DNA of 44,300 nucleotides from an uncultured Bacilli bacterium (GTDB taxonomy: Bacteria; Bacillota_I; Bacilli_A; RF39; UBA660). The translations under genes and the position numbers were made by a program. Shown here piece by piece: positions 9,735 to 19,245 of this stretch (the first letter of the stretch is position 1; every line of letters begins with the position of its first letter). The stretch lies in contig CANQMM010000006.1 in assembly GCA_947624955.1 (NCBI GenBank), positions 1 through 44,300 of the forward strand. Direction: 5' to 3'. The notes under the pieces are model-generated. The model was not told the DNA's origin, did not search any database, and saw only the letters and a program-made list of their open reading frames with translations.

Positions 9735-10628
9735 ATGAATAAACTATCAATAATAGAATTAAGAGAAAAATTAATGGTTTTAATTAATGATGAAATGGTC
9801 AATGATTTACTCAATACATTAGATAATTGTATATTTAGAGGTGTCAATTGGACGAGAAAGTATGGCGGGCAACCTTGGTTACTAGCTTGTTTTGAAAATG
9901 ATACCATTAGATATGATGAAGAAACCGGAGTTTTGGAAGTTTTAAAAAAACATAAAGTTGCCGATAACCATTGGGAGTTGACCATCGATTCTTATAGTTT
10001 CTATGGCAATCTTAGTGTAAGTAGAAAAAGAACGAAAAGAACAGTTAAGGTAGATGGTAAAAACTACAAGGTCGACTCAACCCTAGAAATTACGGAAAAG
10101 AGTTTTAATAAAAACGGATTCCCATTTAATATTTGTAAAAAAGGACCGGTTAATTTCTCGAGTACATTATTTAAAGCCTTCGCTACGGATATTTTAGATT
10201 TTAGTTTAACGGAAAGAGAAGACTTGGCATTCTATCATTTAGATACTGATGCTGTGGTTAAGAATAAAGAAGAGCTAGCTGTTACTGGCGTACTTTTAAG
10301 TGATGGGGAAAAAGAAAAAACTTATATAGCGGTTTTACAATCCAAAACGGAAGATGGTCAAACGCAAACAGTAGCATATCCACTATTTTACGATGCCAAG
10401 AAACGGATCATTACCGAACCGCTAGCTAGAGAGCCATTATTTCATTTAAAAGGTTATACTTTTTGCAAAGTCGATGTATCTTCTTTAGGATTTTTAGGTC
10501 ACGATGAAGCTAGTTTAGATAAATTTTTAGGAGAAAGTTTAGCAAGTGCGGCCAATGAAGAAAGGGTAACTATAACTCATACGAATCCCAACTTAAAGCT
10601 AGCACCTAAAGATGGTAAGTATGAATAG
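9735..10628 (+). CDS. Hypothetical protein (297 aa)
   Basis: Long ORF with good context between lepA and hemW; family not recognised. Confidence 0.75.
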   Translation: MNKLSIIELREKLMVLINDEMVNDLLNTLDNCIFRGVNWTRKYGGQPWLLACFENDTIRYDEETGVLEVLKKHKVADNHWELTIDSYSFYGNLSVSRKRTKRTVKVDGKNYKVDSTLEITEKSFNKNGFPFNICKKGPVNFSSTLFKAFATDILDFSLTEREDLAFYHLDTDAVVKNKEELAVTGVLLSDGEKEKTYIAVLQSKTEDGQTQTVAYPLFYDAKKRIITEPLAREPLFHLKGYTFCKVDVSSLGFLGHDEASLDKFLGESLASAANEERVTITHTNPNLKLAPKDGKYE

Positions 10629-11700
10629 TGTGTATGTTCATATTCCTTTTTGTAATAGTATTTGTTCTTATTGTGACTTTTGTAAATTACTTTATGATGG
10701 GGGCTTTGTAACACAATATTTAAATGCTTTATTAAGAGAAATTAAATATCGTTATCGGGATGAAATCATCGATACTTTATATGTTGGTGGGGGAACTCCT
10801 AGTGCTTTGCAAATGAAAGAATTAAAATATCTCTTCGAAATATTAAAAACCATTAAGTTAGCTAAAGAGTACGAATTTACTTTTGAGTGTAATTTAAATG
10901 ATATTAATGAGGAATTATTACTTATTTTAAAAGCTAATGGGGTGAATAGGTTAAGTATCGGGATTGAATCTTTCGATGAAGATAAGTTAAATTTTATGGA
11001 TAGATGGCATACTTATGCGGAAGCTAAAAAAGCTATTAAGTTATGTCGCGATTTAGGTTTTGCCAATATCAATATCGATTTAATGTATGGCATACCGGGA
11101 GAAACATTAAAAGTCTTAAAAAAAGATTTAGAGCAAGTACTCAGTTTAGAACCGGAACATATTAGTACGTATTCTTTAATTATTGAAGATAATACCAAGA
11201 TAGGCATCGATAAAATGGTGCCGATTAGTGAAGATGAAGATGCCAAAATGTATGACTATATATGTAAAAAATTAAGTAAGAATTATGAACATTATGAGGT
11301 TAGTAACTTTGCGAAACCGGGTTATTACTCAAGGCACAATATGAAATATTGGAATAATGAAGAATATTATGGCTTTGGTTTAGGAGCAAGTGGCTATATC
11401 GATGGCGTAAGATACGAAAACACGCGAAGCTTGACAAATTATATTAAAGATAAATATGTTTTAAAAGAAGAGTTCTTAAGTAAGACAGATATTATGGATA
11501 ATGAAATAATGTTAGGATTTAGAAAACTAAAAGGTATTAACTTACAAGAATTCTATAATAAATACGAAATTAATTTACAAGAAGTTTATGATGTTAAACC
11601 CTTAATTAAAAATCACGATTTAATATATAAAGATGGTTATATCTATATTAATCCGGATAAAATCTACATAATGAATGAAATTTTAATAAAGTTATTATAG
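10621..11700 (+). CDS. hemW: Radical SAM HemW (coproporphyrinogen III oxidase-like)
   Basis: 'VYVHIPFCNSICSYCDFCK', 'DTLYVGGGTPSAL', 'NIDLMYGIPGET'. Start at 10621 or 10612. Confidence 0.92.
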   Translation: MNSVYVHIPFCNSICSYCDFCKLLYDGGFVTQYLNALLREIKYRYRDEIIDTLYVGGGTPSALQMKELKYLFEILKTIKLAKEYEFTFECNLNDINEELLLILKANGVNRLSIGIESFDEDKLNFMDRWHTYAEAKKAIKLCRDLGFANINIDLMYGIPGETLKVLKKDLEQVLSLEPEHISTYSLIIEDNTKIGIDKMVPISEDEDAKMYDYICKKLSKNYEHYEVSNFAKPGYYSRHNMKYWNNEEYYGFGLGASGYIDGVRYENTRSLTNYIKDKYVLKEEFLSKTDIMDNEIMLGFRKLKGINLQEFYNKYEINLQEVYDVKPLIKNHDLIYKDGYIYINPDKIYIMNEILIKLL

Positions 11701-11712
11701 TAGTAAAGCATT

Positions 11713-11741
11713 GACAAATCTAGAAAATTTCTATATTATTT
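11713..11741 (+). promoter_or_regulatory. SigA-type promoter upstream of Flp-like pilin
   Basis: TTGACA-N17-TATTAT. Confidence 0.6.
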
Positions 11742-11761
11742 AGATATAGTAGGTGGAGCTT

Positions 11762-11965
11762 ATGAAACATAAAAGTAGTGGACAGGCATTAGTCGAATAT
11801 GTCCTAATAATTGCCATAATTAGTGTAATTGCGATATCTTTAGTGAATTATTTTGGGGGTTATTTAAAAGATAGTATTACGAAAACTAGTTGTTCTTTAG
11901 TAGGGGAAGAATATGTTAAAGGTGATAAGCCAGGAGAAGGCTATTGCGAAAGTAAAGAAAATTAA
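11762..11965 (+). CDS. Flp-family type IVb pilin-like prepilin
   Basis: MKHKSSG|QALVEYVLIIAIISVIAISLV: short leader, G|XXXXEY class III processing site, hydrophobic helix. Confidence 0.8.
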   Translation: MKHKSSGQALVEYVLIIAIISVIAISLVNYFGGYLKDSITKTSCSLVGEEYVKGDKPGEGYCESKEN

Positions 11966-12034
11966 GGCATAGTCTTTTTTTCTTTGCATAAATAAATTAC
12001 TATGATAAAATTAAACAAGTAAGGAGTAATGGCT

Positions 12035-12667
12035 ATGAGATTAAGAAAAGGTGTGAAAGTTTTTTTAGTTATTGTAGTTTTAATAGTAGGTATTTTTATA
12101 TATTATAAAGTTGATCAAAAAAAATGGAAAATAGAGGTCATTAGTAAAGAAATTAATTATCGTTCTGATCACGATGCCAATTCCAACTTGATTGGAAAAG
12201 TGAGAAAAGGGAGTAAGTTTAAAGTTTTAGAAGTATATTTAGATGACCCTTATTTCATTTGGTATAAAGTAAAGAGAAATATGTCGACGGGTTGGATTGC
12301 TAGTGACCGTTATGATCCTTATGTTAAAGAAATCAATAGTCCAAATAGTGAAGTCAAAGAAGCAACCGTAGTCGATTATAATCCGCCGGTTTTAAGGTTT
12401 TTTGACGATGTTTATTATGTTAAAGATATCGAGAGTATTAATTATGACCATTTAGAGGTCACTGATGATTCTAGTTATCATTTAAGTCACGTGGTTTATT
12501 ATGAAGAACATCCGGAAGATACGGATATTCCGCAATATTGGATTCAGTATATTGCTGAAGATGAAGCCGGGAATAAAGCGAGTAAAATTCAAAAAATAGT
12601 ATTTGAAAATGAACCGGCACCAAATAAAGTTAAAAATTTCGATGAGATTAAAAATAGTAGACGATAG
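12035..12667 (+). CDS. Membrane-anchored SH3b-like domain protein
   Basis: N-terminal TM, then 'INYRSDHDANSNLIGKVRKGSKFKVLEVYLD...WYKVKRNMSTGWIASDR' (bacterial SH3 pattern). AAGGAG 8 nt upstream of ATG 12035. Confidence 0.75.
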   Translation: MRLRKGVKVFLVIVVLIVGIFIYYKVDQKKWKIEVISKEINYRSDHDANSNLIGKVRKGSKFKVLEVYLDDPYFIWYKVKRNMSTGWIASDRYDPYVKEINSPNSEVKEATVVDYNPPVLRFFDDVYYVKDIESINYDHLEVTDDSSYHLSHVVYYEEHPEDTDIPQYWIQYIAEDEAGNKASKIQKIVFENEPAPNKVKNFDEIKNSRR

Positions 12668-12678
12668 TCTACATTTTT
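12657..12678 (+). terminator. Intrinsic terminator overlapping the end of the SH3b-like CDS
   Basis: GTAGAC GATA GTCTAC ATTTTT. Confidence 0.6.
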
Positions 12679-12680
12679 AA

Positions 12681-12709
12681 TTGTCTTAGAGTAATAACTG
12701 TGTTATAAT
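12681..12709 (+). promoter_or_regulatory. SigA promoter of the tad operon
   Basis: TTGTCT-N17-TATAAT with TGTG extended -10. Confidence 0.7.
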
Positions 12710-12737
12710 TTACTTTAGTATAGTAGGGGTGAAAAGG

Positions 12738-13088
12738 GTGAAAAGCAAAGGGCAAGCACTAGTAGAATTTGTGATTATTCTACCAATATTTTTACTTCTA
12801 TTATTAGGAGTTATCGATATTGGCAAAATCGTCTATTTTGGTAATGTTTTAGAACATCGGATGGATGATGTCGTTAAGATGTATGAAGATGATAAATCAT
12901 ACGAAGAAATCTTGCAGCAAGTAAGAAAAAATGATCAGTCTTTAGATTTAGAGATTGCCAATGATAACGATGAATTTATCGAGTTAGTTTTAATTAAAAA
13001 GATAGCGATTATCACACCCGGTTTAAATTTAATATTCGATGACCCGTATGAAATTGCCGTTAAGCGAGTGATCAGTTATGAAAAGTAA
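12738..13088 (+). CDS. TadE-like pseudopilin
   Basis: MKSKG|QALVEFVIILPIFLLLLLGVIDIGKIVYF. GTG start at 12738 or 12729. Confidence 0.85.
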   Translation: MKSKGQALVEFVIILPIFLLLLLGVIDIGKIVYFGNVLEHRMDDVVKMYEDDKSYEEILQQVRKNDQSLDLEIANDNDEFIELVLIKKIAIITPGLNLIFDDPYEIAVKRVISYEK

Positions 13089-13431
13089 AGGACAAACCCT
13101 AGTGATGTTCGTAATACTTATTCCCTTAATTATAATGCTAGCGGCTTTAATTGTGGATACCGGCTTAATGTATAAGGAAACGGCAAGATTAAAAGGGGTT
13201 ACAAAAGAAGCGATAAAAAGTAGCGAAAATATCCTAGAAGTTAAAGAAATTTATGAAGAAAATGATATAGACACCGATAATTTAGAGGTTGAATTTAATG
13301 AGGGAGTAAGGATTAAAAATAATTATGAAATAGATAGTATCTTTGGGGAAATCGTCGGAATTAAGACTTATAAGATTAAAGTTAATATGTATGGACATTT
13401 AGATAACGGGGAATGGAAATTTGAAGAATAG
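13078..13431 (+). CDS. TadE/TadG-like pseudopilin lacking Glu+5
   Basis: MKSKG|QTLVMFVILIPLIIMLAALIVDTGLMY. Confidence 0.8.
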   Translation: MKSKGQTLVMFVILIPLIIMLAALIVDTGLMYKETARLKGVTKEAIKSSENILEVKEIYEENDIDTDNLEVEFNEGVRIKNNYEIDSIFGEIVGIKTYKIKVNMYGHLDNGEWKFEE

Positions 13432-13440
13432 AGGGATTGT

Positions 13441-14208
13441 ATGACTAGTAGAAAGGGTAAAACGGTATGCATAAGTAGTGCTAAAGGTGGCGTAGGAAAA
13501 ACGATTACGACCATTAATTTAGCCGGGACTTTTGAATTATTAGGGAAAAAAGTTTTAATCGTTGATTTAGATTTATTTGGTGGTGGAGTTGGCGTTGCAC
13601 TTAACACGCCATATACTAAAAGTATCTATACACTTATCGATGATATTAATAACAATCGTTATCGCGAATTTAAAGATTATATAGTTAAATACGATGAATT
13701 TATCGATATTTTACCTAGTCCGAAAGATCCAAGACAAGCAAATAAAATAGAAGCTAAGTACTTAGATTTAATCCTCGACAGAGCAAGTAATTTCTATGAT
13801 GTCGTCTTAATTGATACAAATCATATTTTAAATGAAATAAATGTCTTAATAATGGATAAAGTTGATGAAATATTATTCTTAGTTACGAATGATCCTCTAG
13901 ATTTAAAAAATTTAAAATCGATAATTAGTATCTTTAGAGATATTGGCTTAGATAAATATAAAGTTTTATTAAATAATAGTAAAGATCCATTTAAAAATTA
14001 TTTTACGTTATACGATATTAAGAATATTTTAAAGACCAATATCGATTATAGTCTATCTAAGGGAATGTTTATAAAAAATATCGATGTTTATTTAATGAAT
14101 GGGAAAATATTAACTTTGGATGAAAAATTCCCAAGAGCATATACCAAAGATTATTCTACCTTTATGACGATGGCAGCAGATGTTTTAGATGAAGGAGGGA
14201 ATAAATAA
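13441..14208 (+). CDS. TadZ/CpaE-like ParA/MinD ATPase
   Basis: 'ISSAKGGVGKTITTINLA' deviant Walker A, 'LIVDLDLFGG'; directly upstream of tadA. Confidence 0.85.
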   Translation: MTSRKGKTVCISSAKGGVGKTITTINLAGTFELLGKKVLIVDLDLFGGGVGVALNTPYTKSIYTLIDDINNNRYREFKDYIVKYDEFIDILPSPKDPRQANKIEAKYLDLILDRASNFYDVVLIDTNHILNEINVLIMDKVDEILFLVTNDPLDLKNLKSIISIFRDIGLDKYKVLLNNSKDPFKNYFTLYDIKNILKTNIDYSLSKGMFIKNIDVYLMNGKILTLDEKFPRAYTKDYSTFMTMAADVLDEGGNK

Positions 14209-15587
14209 TGAGTAAACCAAGTTTAGTTGATGCTTTTGAAATTAAAAGAAATACAAAAGAGATAAAAAATGTTACCGATTATGATATATTTCCCGATAAA
14301 AAATTACTCGATACTTTAAGAACGAGGATAGTCGAGAATTTAATTGATAAGGAAATGCCGAAAGATAAATTACTTAATGAATTTATCAATGATGAAATCG
14401 ATGCGACGATTGAAGGGTATGACTTAAGTAATTTAGAGAGAAGTCATTTATATAATTTAATCGATAATGAAATTAATGGGTATGGACCAATTACTGAGTT
14501 ATTAGAAGATAAAAATATTACAGAAATAATGGTTAATGGACCAAGTGAAATATATATCGAGATAGATGGACAGTTACTAAAAGATGATAGTGTTTCTTTT
14601 ATTAACGATGAACATATTATTAGAACAATTCAAAGACTTATTCAACCTTTAGGAAGAACTATTGATGCAACTAACCCAATGGTCGATTCAAGACTAGCTG
14701 ATGGTTCAAGAATTAATGCGGTTATACCTCCTTTGAGTACTAAAGGACCGGTAATTACTATCCGAAAATTTAAAGAAACGATGACTAGTGTCGATGATTT
14801 AATTAGAATAGGTAGTTGTACTCCTTATATGGCGAGATTTTTGGAAGCCGCAGTTATGGGTAAATTAAATATCATTGTATGTGGTGGTACTGGTAGTGGT
14901 AAAACAACTTTATTAAATATCTTGAGTAGTTTTATTGGTGAACACGAAAGAATTATCACCATTGAAGATGCAGCAGAGTTAAGATTAAACCAACAACACG
15001 TTATTTCCCTAGAAACGCGAACAGTCAATTATGAAAGTGAAGGGGAGATAACGATTAGAGATTTAGTAATCAATTCATTAAGAATGCGTCCTGATAGAAT
15101 TATCGTCGGGGAGGTAAGAGGTAAAGAAGCATTCGATATGTTACAGGCGATGAATACCGGGCATGATGGCTCGTTAACAACACTCCACGCTAATGGACCG
15201 GTTGATGCTTTAAATAGATTAGAGACGATGGTCTTAATGAGTGGGTTAGATATTCCAATTAAGGCAGTTAGAGAATACATCGATAATGCCATTGACTTAG
15301 TTGTCAATATCGATAGAATGAGTGATGGTAAAAGAAAGATTACAAGTATCTGCGAATTAGTAGGAATTAAGGATGGTAATTTACAGTTAAAAGAGATCTT
15401 TGCTTTTAAATTAAATGGGGTAACGAGTAATGGCGAGGTCGACGGGGAATATATTTTATATAATTATATTCCTAAAGTATATAAGAAGATTAAAGCAAGA
15501 GGAATTACAACTGTTGATGATATATTTGAAAATTTGAAAGAAGAAAAACAGATAGAGGGGTTACCGGTTTTAAAGAATAGTGATTAG
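14208..15587 (+). CDS. tadA: TadA/CpaF secretion ATPase
   Basis: 'ITEIMVNGPSEIYIE', 'IVCGGTGSGKTTLLNILSSF', 'DRIIVGEVRGKEAFDMLQAMNTGHDGSLTTLHAN'. Confidence 0.96.
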   Translation: MSKPSLVDAFEIKRNTKEIKNVTDYDIFPDKKLLDTLRTRIVENLIDKEMPKDKLLNEFINDEIDATIEGYDLSNLERSHLYNLIDNEINGYGPITELLEDKNITEIMVNGPSEIYIEIDGQLLKDDSVSFINDEHIIRTIQRLIQPLGRTIDATNPMVDSRLADGSRINAVIPPLSTKGPVITIRKFKETMTSVDDLIRIGSCTPYMARFLEAAVMGKLNIIVCGGTGSGKTTLLNILSSFIGEHERIITIEDAAELRLNQQHVISLETRTVNYESEGEITIRDLVINSLRMRPDRIIVGEVRGKEAFDMLQAMNTGHDGSLTTLHANGPVDALNRLETMVLMSGLDIPIKAVREYIDNAIDLVVNIDRMSDGKRKITSICELVGIKDGNLQLKEIFAFKLNGVTSNGEVDGEYILYNYIPKVYKKIKARGITTVDDIFENLKEEKQIEGLPVLKNSD

Positions 15588-15598
15588 GAGGTGATACT

Positions 15599-16609
15599 AT
15601 GCCAGAAGGATTTGTTTTAGAGATATTTATCGTGCAAGTTTTAACTATTTTAGTTTTATTAATCTTAATTATTTGGTTACTTATGAATACGAAAAGTATC
15701 AAAAAAGAAAAAAGAATTAGTGAATTTGCCTTAGTAGCTTTAAAAGATAATGAAAAGTCTTTCTTTGAAAAGATGGAAGATTTATTATGGAAAATAATTA
15801 CTGGTATAGGGAACTTACTTAATAAGTCAACACTCCTTAGGAATTATGCAATGCGTTATGAAAGACATATTACCTATGAAGAAAGAAATAATAGAAGATG
15901 TATCGATTATGTAGCCATTAAGTTTTTAGTGGGATTTTGTTTAGTAGGATTACACGTCTTAACGGTAATGTTTCAATATGTTAAAGTTAGTTATGTGGGA
16001 TTTTTAGTAACTTTTTTAGTCGGATTTATGATACCGGATATTGTTTTAGCTATTTCTTTTGCCAAGAAAAGAGCTAGAGTAGAAGAAGATTTATTAAAAG
16101 CCATCATTATTATGAATAACGCTTTTAAATCCGGGAGAAATATTATGCAAGCTATCGAAATAGTTAAAACGGAATTGGATGGACCAATTAGTGATGAATT
16201 TTCCAAAATATATATGGATATTACTTATGGGTTAAGTTTGGAAGTAGTCTTTGGGAGATTTTATGATAGAGTTCAACTAGATGATGCTAAATATATTACC
16301 TCTTCCCTTACTTTACTTAATAGAACCGGGGGAAATATCGTCAAAGTATTTGCTTCGATTGAGAAATCTTTTTACAATAAAAAGAAGTTAAAAAATGAAT
16401 TAAAGAGTATGACAGCGTCATCGTTATTTGTCTTTCGGGTTTTAGTCTTTTTACCTTTTGTCTTTGCTTTAGTGATCTTTGCCCTTAATCCAAGTTATTT
16501 TAAACCGTTATTTACAACGGGGATGGGAGCAGTAATATTTGCGTTAATTGTCTTAATTTTCATTTTATATATTGTGGTAATTAGGAAAGTATTGAGGATT
16601 GATATATAA
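15599..16609 (+). CDS. tadB: TadB-like GspF-domain membrane protein
   Basis: GspF fold segment 'LLKAIIIMNNAFKSGRNIMQAIEIV', TM helices, position after tadA. Confidence 0.85.
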   Translation: MPEGFVLEIFIVQVLTILVLLILIIWLLMNTKSIKKEKRISEFALVALKDNEKSFFEKMEDLLWKIITGIGNLLNKSTLLRNYAMRYERHITYEERNNRRCIDYVAIKFLVGFCLVGLHVLTVMFQYVKVSYVGFLVTFLVGFMIPDIVLAISFAKKRARVEEDLLKAIIIMNNAFKSGRNIMQAIEIVKTELDGPISDEFSKIYMDITYGLSLEVVFGRFYDRVQLDDAKYITSSLTLLNRTGGNIVKVFASIEKSFYNKKKLKNELKSMTASSLFVFRVLVFLPFVFALVIFALNPSYFKPLFTTGMGAVIFALIVLIFILYIVVIRKVLRIDI

Positions 16610-17313
16610 TGAAAAAATCAAATAGTTTAGTTAGAAAAATTTATCAAGAAAAGACAATTAATAAGATAGATGCTAAAGTTAAGAAACTAGGAGTTTACTA
16701 TAATTATGATGTCATAGATCTTTTAAATAAGCGATTATTACTAACTTTATTGTTATTCATCTTAGTATTAGTCTTAAATAAGAATGGTTATCTATTAGCA
16801 CCAATAATTAGTATTATATTTTATTTCGGGAGTGAATATTTCTTTTTAGATTATCGGATTAAAAAGAGAGTCAAGAAACTAGATGATGAGGGGTTATTCT
16901 TCTTCGAGGTCTTAGCCTTAACTTTAGAAAGTGGGAGAAATCTCAAAGGGGCTTTAGATATGACTTGCGATAATATCGATAGTGAATTATCTAGTGAGTT
17001 TAAAAAGACTTTAGCCGAAATAAGATTAGGGAAAAGTATGAGTGAAGCCCTAAAAGATATGAAAACGCGCATTCCTAGTGAAACGATTAATAATGTCATT
17101 TTAAATATTACGCAATCTTCGATATTTGGGAATAATATCATCGAGTCAATATATAATCAGGTCGATTATTTAAGAGAGAAGCAATTACTTGAGGTGAAAA
17201 GCGAGATAGGGAAAATGCCTGTCAAAATAAGTGTTATCAGCGTTATATTTTTTATACCGTTAATGTTACTCTTAATTTTAGGACCGGTTTTAGTTAATTT
17301 CTTTTTAGGATAA
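16609..17313 (+). CDS. tadC: TadC-like GspF-domain membrane protein
   Basis: 'FFFEVLALTLESGRNLKGALDMTCDNIDSELSSEFKKTLAEIRLGKSMSEAL', position after tadB. Confidence 0.85.
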   Translation: MKKSNSLVRKIYQEKTINKIDAKVKKLGVYYNYDVIDLLNKRLLLTLLLFILVLVLNKNGYLLAPIISIIFYFGSEYFFLDYRIKKRVKKLDDEGLFFFEVLALTLESGRNLKGALDMTCDNIDSELSSEFKKTLAEIRLGKSMSEALKDMKTRIPSETINNVILNITQSSIFGNNIIESIYNQVDYLREKQLLEVKSEIGKMPVKISVISVIFFIPLMLLLILGPVLVNFFLG

Positions 17314-17318
17314 TTTAG

Positions 17319-17339
17319 GACACTTTAAAGTGTCTTTTT
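17319..17339 (+). terminator. Intrinsic terminator of the tad operon
   Basis: GACACTTTAAAGTGTC followed by TTTTT. Confidence 0.75.
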
Positions 17340-17380
17340 CATAGGAAAAAATTAATTTTTTAAGAAAATTAAAAAAGAAA

Positions 17381-17422
17381 AAAGGAAATTGGCAGTTTAG
17401 CGATAATATATATAGTAGAGGG
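17381..17422 (+). promoter_or_regulatory. Shared promoter-like element, copy A (upstream of ruvA)
   Basis: AAAGGAAATT-N6-TTAGCGATAATATATATAGTAGAGGGG; also seen at 24341 and 25789. Confidence 0.55.
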
Positions 17423-17436
17423 GATGTTATTAAGAG

Positions 17437-17465
17437 TTGTAATCTGAACAAAGGTTTTGTATACT
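17437..17465 (+). promoter_or_regulatory. SigA promoter of ruvAB with LexA-box-like spacer
   Basis: TTGTAA-N17-TATACT; spacer holds TGAACAAAGGTTTT (GAAC-N4-GTTT). Confidence 0.55.
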
Positions 17466-17482
17466 TATAGAGGAGTGATTAT

Positions 17483-18040
17483 ATGTATAGTTATATTAAA
17501 GGAATTATTAAAGAACAAGGTAGTAATTATGTCGTTATCGAAAATAATGGTATTGGTTATCAAGTATATGTGGCTAATCCGTTTGTTTATCAATTAGAAA
17601 ATGAATATACGATATATTTATATAGTTATATTAGGGAAGATGAATATAGCTTATATGGTTTTAAATCTTTGGAAGAAAAAGAATTATTTTTAAAGTTAAT
17701 AAATGTTAAAGGGGTAGGGCCAAAGATGGCTATTCCAATGTTTGCAACGGGTTCAGTCGATGGAATTATGGACGCAATCAATAGAGAGAATTTAATGTAT
17801 TTAACAAAATTTCCGAAGATTGGGGATAAAGTTGCGCGACAGATTATCTTAGATTTAAAAGGGAAATTGACAACTAATCGCGATTTATTTAGTACGGAAG
17901 GATTTGATGAATTAGTAAATGTTTTGGAAAGTCTAGGTTATAAAAAACCGGATATTAAAAAAATATTACCAAGTATAGATGATTCATTAAGTGTAGAACA
18001 ACAAGTCAAAGAAGCTTTAAAATTATTGTTGAGTAGGTGA
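17483..18040 (+). CDS. ruvA: Holliday junction DNA helicase subunit RuvA
   Basis: 'MYSYIKGIIKEQGSNYVVIENNGIGYQV', 'LINVKGVGPKMA', 'PKIGDKVARQIILDLKGKL'. Confidence 0.96.
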   Translation: MYSYIKGIIKEQGSNYVVIENNGIGYQVYVANPFVYQLENEYTIYLYSYIREDEYSLYGFKSLEEKELFLKLINVKGVGPKMAIPMFATGSVDGIMDAINRENLMYLTKFPKIGDKVARQIILDLKGKLTTNRDLFSTEGFDELVNVLESLGYKKPDIKKILPSIDDSLSVEQQVKEALKLLLSR

Positions 18041-18044
18041 GTAG

Positions 18045-19037
18045 ATGAAAGTATTAGATGCTAATAAAGGAGAATTTGATGATGATATTAGTATCCGTCC
18101 TAGTAAGTTAGATGAGTATGTTGGACAGACGGATATTAAGGAAAATATTCGCATATTTATTAAAGCTTGTCAAATGCGGGATGAGGTTTTAGATCACGTC
18201 TTATTGTATGGCCCTCCAGGATTAGGCAAAACGACACTAGCACACATTATTGCTAATGAATTAGGAAGTAATTTAAAGACCGCTAGTGGGCCATCGATAG
18301 AAAAGAGTGGCGATTTAGCAGCGGTATTATCTTCTTTAGAACCGGGGGATGTCCTATTTATCGATGAAATCCATCGGATGCCAAGATACATTGAAGAAAT
18401 ATTATATCCGGCGATGGAAGATTTTGAACTCGATATAGTTATACCTAGTGCCGATGGGACATCGAGAAATATTAAAATAGATTTACCACCTTTTACATTA
18501 GTTGGTGCTACTACGCGAGCCGGGGATATTTCTAGTCCTTTGCGAGATAGATTTGGGATTGTTTCAAAGTTGAATTATTATTCAGTCGATGAATTATATG
18601 AGATTATTAAAAGAACTAGTCGGGTTTTGGAAATGCCAATTACAGATGAAGCGGCTCGAGAGTTAGCCAATCGTAGTAGAAAAACACCGAGAATTGCTAA
18701 TAGGTTATTTAAAAGGGTAAGAGATTTTGCCTTGGTTTTAGGAATTAATGAAATAGATATGGAAACTACTAAAATGGCTTTAAAAAGATTAAACGTCGAT
18801 GATTCGGGGTTGGACGCTATCGATATTGAATATCTCGAATCTTTAATTATGAAATTTAATGGCGGACCGGTGGGAGTCGAAACCATCGCTACATCTATTG
18901 GGGAAGAGGTTACAACAATTGAAGATGTTGTCGAGCCATATTTATTACAAGAAGGATTTATTAAACGAACTCCGCGGGGAAGAATAGCAACTGATAAATC
19001 TTATAAGCATTTAAATATTAGTAAAGAAGAAAAGTAA
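18045..19037 (+). CDS. ruvB: Holliday junction DNA helicase RuvB
   Basis: '[12 protein letters not shown]', '[22 protein letters not shown]', 'FIDEIHRM', '[10 protein letters not shown]'. Confidence 0.98.
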   Translation: MKVLDANKGEFDDDISIRPSKLDEYVGQTDIKENIRIFIKACQMRDEVLDHVLLYGPPGLGKTTLAHIIANELGSNLKTASGPSIEKSGDLAAVLSSLEPGDVLFIDEIHRMPRYIEEILYPAMEDFELDIVIPSADGTSRNIKIDLPPFTLVGATTRAGDISSPLRDRFGIVSKLNYYSVDELYEIIKRTSRVLEMPITDEAARELANRSRKTPRIANRLFKRVRDFALVLGINEIDMETTKMALKRLNVDDSGLDAIDIEYLESLIMKFNGGPVGVETIATSIGEEVTTIEDVVEPYLLQEGFIKRTPRGRIATDKSYKHLNISKEEK

Positions 19038-19059
19038 GTATTTATTGCGTTAAATATAG

Positions 19060-19088
19060 TTGATTGTAAAGTGGGTTTATGATATATT
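19060..19088 (+). promoter_or_regulatory. Promoter of the tandem-hairpin RNA
   Basis: TTGATT-N17-TATATT with TATGA extended -10 (TATGATATATT). Confidence 0.6.
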
Positions 19089-19134
19089 TTAGTTGCAAGA
19101 AATTTTAAATTTTCTTTGCATATAATAAGAAAAA

Positions 19135-19243
19135 GCGGTGAACCCAGCCGTATAAATTGGGAACGAAAAAAGCGGTGAACCCAGCCATTAAGTTGGGAAC
19201 GAAAAAAGCGGTGAACCCAGCCATTAAATTGGGAACGAAAAAA
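19135..19243 (+). repeat. Three tandem 36-37 bp repeats
   Basis: GCGGTGAACCCAGCC(GTATAAA/ATTAAG/ATTAAA)TTGGGAACGAAAAAA at 19135-19171, 19172-19207, 19208-19243. Confidence 0.95.
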
Positions 19244-19245
19244 GC

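Noticed and set aside
17419-17446. Leader peptide ATGTTATTAAGAGTTGTAATCTGA upstream of ruvA
   Set aside because: Purine-rich stretch abuts the ATG with almost no spacing, only 7 codons, and it overlaps the predicted SigA promoter.
19135-19243. CRISPR array (36-37 bp direct repeats)
   Set aside because: Units are directly adjacent with no spacers, only three copies, with internal variation in the loop and an intrinsic terminator right after; no cas genes in the window.
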